From Gemmatimonadales bacterium UBA1120 (GTDB lineage Bacteria > Gemmatimonadota > Gemmatimonadetes > Longimicrobiales > Gaopeijiaceae): a stretch of DNA of 6,170 nt. How positions within the stretch are numbered: the stretch's first letter is position 1; each line of letters opens with the position of its first letter. A model generated the notes under the pieces. The model was not told the origin of the DNA. It saw only the letters and a list, made by a program, of their open reading frames with translations, and did no database searches. A program made the position numbers and the translations under genes. Shown piece after piece: positions 4,804 to 6,170 of this stretch. The stretch lies in contig DCAZ01000053.1 of NCBI GenBank assembly GCA_002313925.1, forward strand, positions 1 to 6,170, given 5' to 3'.

Positions 4804-6170
4804 ATGAATGGCAACCCCACTATACCTACGCCCGTAAACGACCCGATACTTACATATGCTCCGGGAACACTTGAGCGCGCCGAACTCCAGGCAGAATTAG
4901 AGGTTCAGTCGACCACCGTAGTTGATATCCCTCTGGTGATCGGCGGTGAGGAGATTAGGACTGGAAATACGAGAAACGTCGTGATGCCCCATGCGCATAG
5001 TCACGTTCTCGCAACCGTCCACCAAGCAGGAAAAGAAGAGATTGGCCAGGCAGTTTCGGCAGCAGCGGAAGCTCACCACGAATGGTCCACAACCCACTGG
5101 GAAGATAGGGCAGCGATCTTCCTGCGAGCCGCAGACCTTCTTGCAGGTCCATGGCGCCAGAAACTGAACGCTGCAACCATGCTTGGACAAAGCAAAACCG
5201 CCTTTCAAGCGGAGATCGATTCAGCATGTGAGATCATCGACTTTTTTCGGTTCGGAGCCCACTTCGCAGAGCGTATCTACGGGATGCAACCGCTTTCTGA
5301 ACCTGGTGTTTGGAACCGCGCAGAATATCGCGCGCTAGAAGGATTCATATATGCGGTTACCCCGTTCAACTTCACCGCCATCGGTGCTAATCTGAGTGGC
5401 ACCCCGGCCATGATGGGGAACACGGTAGTTTGGAAGCCCGGCCGCACTTCGATGCTATCCAATTATTACGTGCTGAAACTCCTGGAAGAAGCTGGTCTAC
5501 CAGCCGGTGTTATCAATTTTGTTGCAGGAGATGCAGGATTAATTACGTCTGAATTGCTTACTCAGAAGGAACTCGCGGGCGTCCATTTCACAGGGTCGAC
5601 AGCGGTCTTCAACAGCTTCTGGAAAACGATCGGTGGGAATATCGGAGAATATGGATCATACCCTCGAATAGTTGGAGAAACAGGAGGAAAAAACTTCATT
5701 GTCGTACACCCAAGCGCGGAGCTCAATGCAGTAAAAACTGCAATCATCAGAGGAGCTTTTGAGTACCAAGGCCAGAAGTGTAGCGCTGCCTCTCGGGCGT
5801 ATGTGCCCGCAAGTCTATGGAAGGATCTGGAAGGACCCCTCATAGAGGAGACCGAGTCTCTTACAATGGGTGACCCTAGAGACTTCACGAATTTCATGAA
5901 TGCGGTGATCGACCAAAAGGCATACGACAAGATTACTAGCTACATAGACGAAGCTAAAAAATCGAATGAAGCTGAAGTGATTGCCGGTGGTGCCTACGAT
6001 GATTCGGAAGGCTGGTTCATACGGCCAACAATAATCCAGACCAAGAAGCCGGATTATATTTCGATGTGTGATGAAATCTTCGGTCCAGTGATCTCAATCT
6101 TTGTATACGATGATGGGGATTGGGCAAAAACCCTTCAGTTAGTGGATGCAACATCTCCGTATGCATTGAC
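4804..6170 (+). CDS. L-glutamate gamma-semialdehyde (1-pyrroline-5-carboxylate) dehydrogenase, ALDH4A1-like (3'-truncated)
   Basis: 455 residues are visible before the window ends; roughly 90-100 are missing. The enzyme oxidises glutamate semialdehyde to glutamate with NAD+, the second step of proline breakdown. It matches the stand-alone P5C dehydrogenase type that includes human ALDH4A1, along the whole visible length: NDPILTYAPGTLERAELQ, AEIDSACEIIDFFRF, GFIYAVTPFNFTAIG, FEYQGQKCSAASR, EIFGPVISIFVY, LQLVDATSPYALT. Expected active-site residues are present: oxyanion-hole N189, cofactor lysine K211 in WKP, FTGS at 262-265, general base E292 in GETGGKN, nucleophile C326 (codon 5779), and E424 in EIFGP. 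Start choice: ATGs at 4744, 4795 and 4804 are in frame, none with a Shine-Dalgarno sequence. 4804 is preferred because it leaves about 11 residues before NDP, as in mature relatives; 4744 remains possible and would add 20 residues. No proline dehydrogenase gene is seen nearby. Confidence 0.93.
   Translation, partial: MNGNPTIPTPVNDPILTYAPGTLERAELQAELEVQSTTVVDIPLVIGGEEIRTGNTRNVVMPHAHSHVLATVHQAGKEEIGQAVSAAAEAHHEWSTTHWEDRAAIFLRAADLLAGPWRQKLNAATMLGQSKTAFQAEIDSACEIIDFFRFGAHFAERIYGMQPLSEPGVWNRAEYRALEGFIYAVTPFNFTAIGANLSGTPAMMGNTVVWKPGRTSMLSNYYVLKLLEEAGLPAGVINFVAGDAGLITSELLTQKELAGVHFTGSTAVFNSFWKTIGGNIGEYGSYPRIVGETGGKNFIVVHPSAELNAVKTAIIRGAFEYQGQKCSAASRAYVPASLWKDLEGPLIEETESLTMGDPRDFTNFMNAVIDQKAYDKITSYIDEAKKSNEAEVIAGGAYDDSEGWFIRPTIIQTKKPDYISMCDEIFGPVISIFVYDDGDWAKTLQLVDATSPYAL

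Noticed and set aside
4626..4820. Reverse-strand 64-codon frame in the divergent intergenic region
   Set aside because: It overlaps the N-terminus of the dehydrogenase, has no recognisable motif, and runs across the hairpin and dyads; nothing supports translation.
4897..5930. Reverse-strand open frames within the dehydrogenase gene
   Set aside because: All are opposite a frame with an intact aldehyde dehydrogenase active site and show only low-complexity or random-looking residues.

Overview
The window holds five protein-coding genes, two of them cut by its edges, and one regulatory interval. It looks like chromosomal DNA from a diderm, respiring bacterium with G+C near one half by eye. The two peptidase subunits resemble families I associate with Gemmatimonadota and the wider FCB/Acidobacteria-type groups, but that placement is from memory and weak. 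None of the four visible gene starts has a Shine-Dalgarno-like GGAGG/AGGA stretch in front of it, which fits lineages that rely little on Shine-Dalgarno pairing. I see no tRNA, rRNA, CRISPR array, insertion sequence, phage gene or integration site.

Left part (2-2544, + strand): two M16 (insulinase/mitochondrial processing peptidase-like) zinc peptidase subunits joined by a 4-base ATGA overlap. The first, whose N-terminus is off the window, carries the distal zinc-binding glutamate. The second has a clear signal peptide, a destroyed zinc motif and an intact C-terminal Arg/Tyr motif. They read as the catalytic and non-catalytic halves of one envelope heterodimeric peptidase.

Middle part (2575-4439, - strand): mrp, an Fe-S cluster carrier P-loop ATPase, followed after 29 bases by ubiE/menG, the C-methyltransferase of quinone biosynthesis. 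They are probably one transcript, converging on the peptidase pair with only 30 bases between the stop codons and no clear terminator. Both serve respiratory metabolism (Fe-S assembly and quinone maturation), though no direct functional link is shown.

Right part (4440-6170): a divergent intergenic region of 304-364 bases, depending on the start chosen for the next gene. It carries a repeated 10-mer and several small dyads, including a hairpin with a T7 loop. Next comes a 3'-truncated L-glutamate gamma-semialdehyde (P5C) dehydrogenase of the ALDH4A1-like type, the second step of proline catabolism. No proline dehydrogenase gene is visible.

The protein functions are well supported. The regulatory features are pattern-level only. 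I do not see convincing evidence of an undescribed system; the best leads are the split M16 pair and the structured leader of the dehydrogenase gene.
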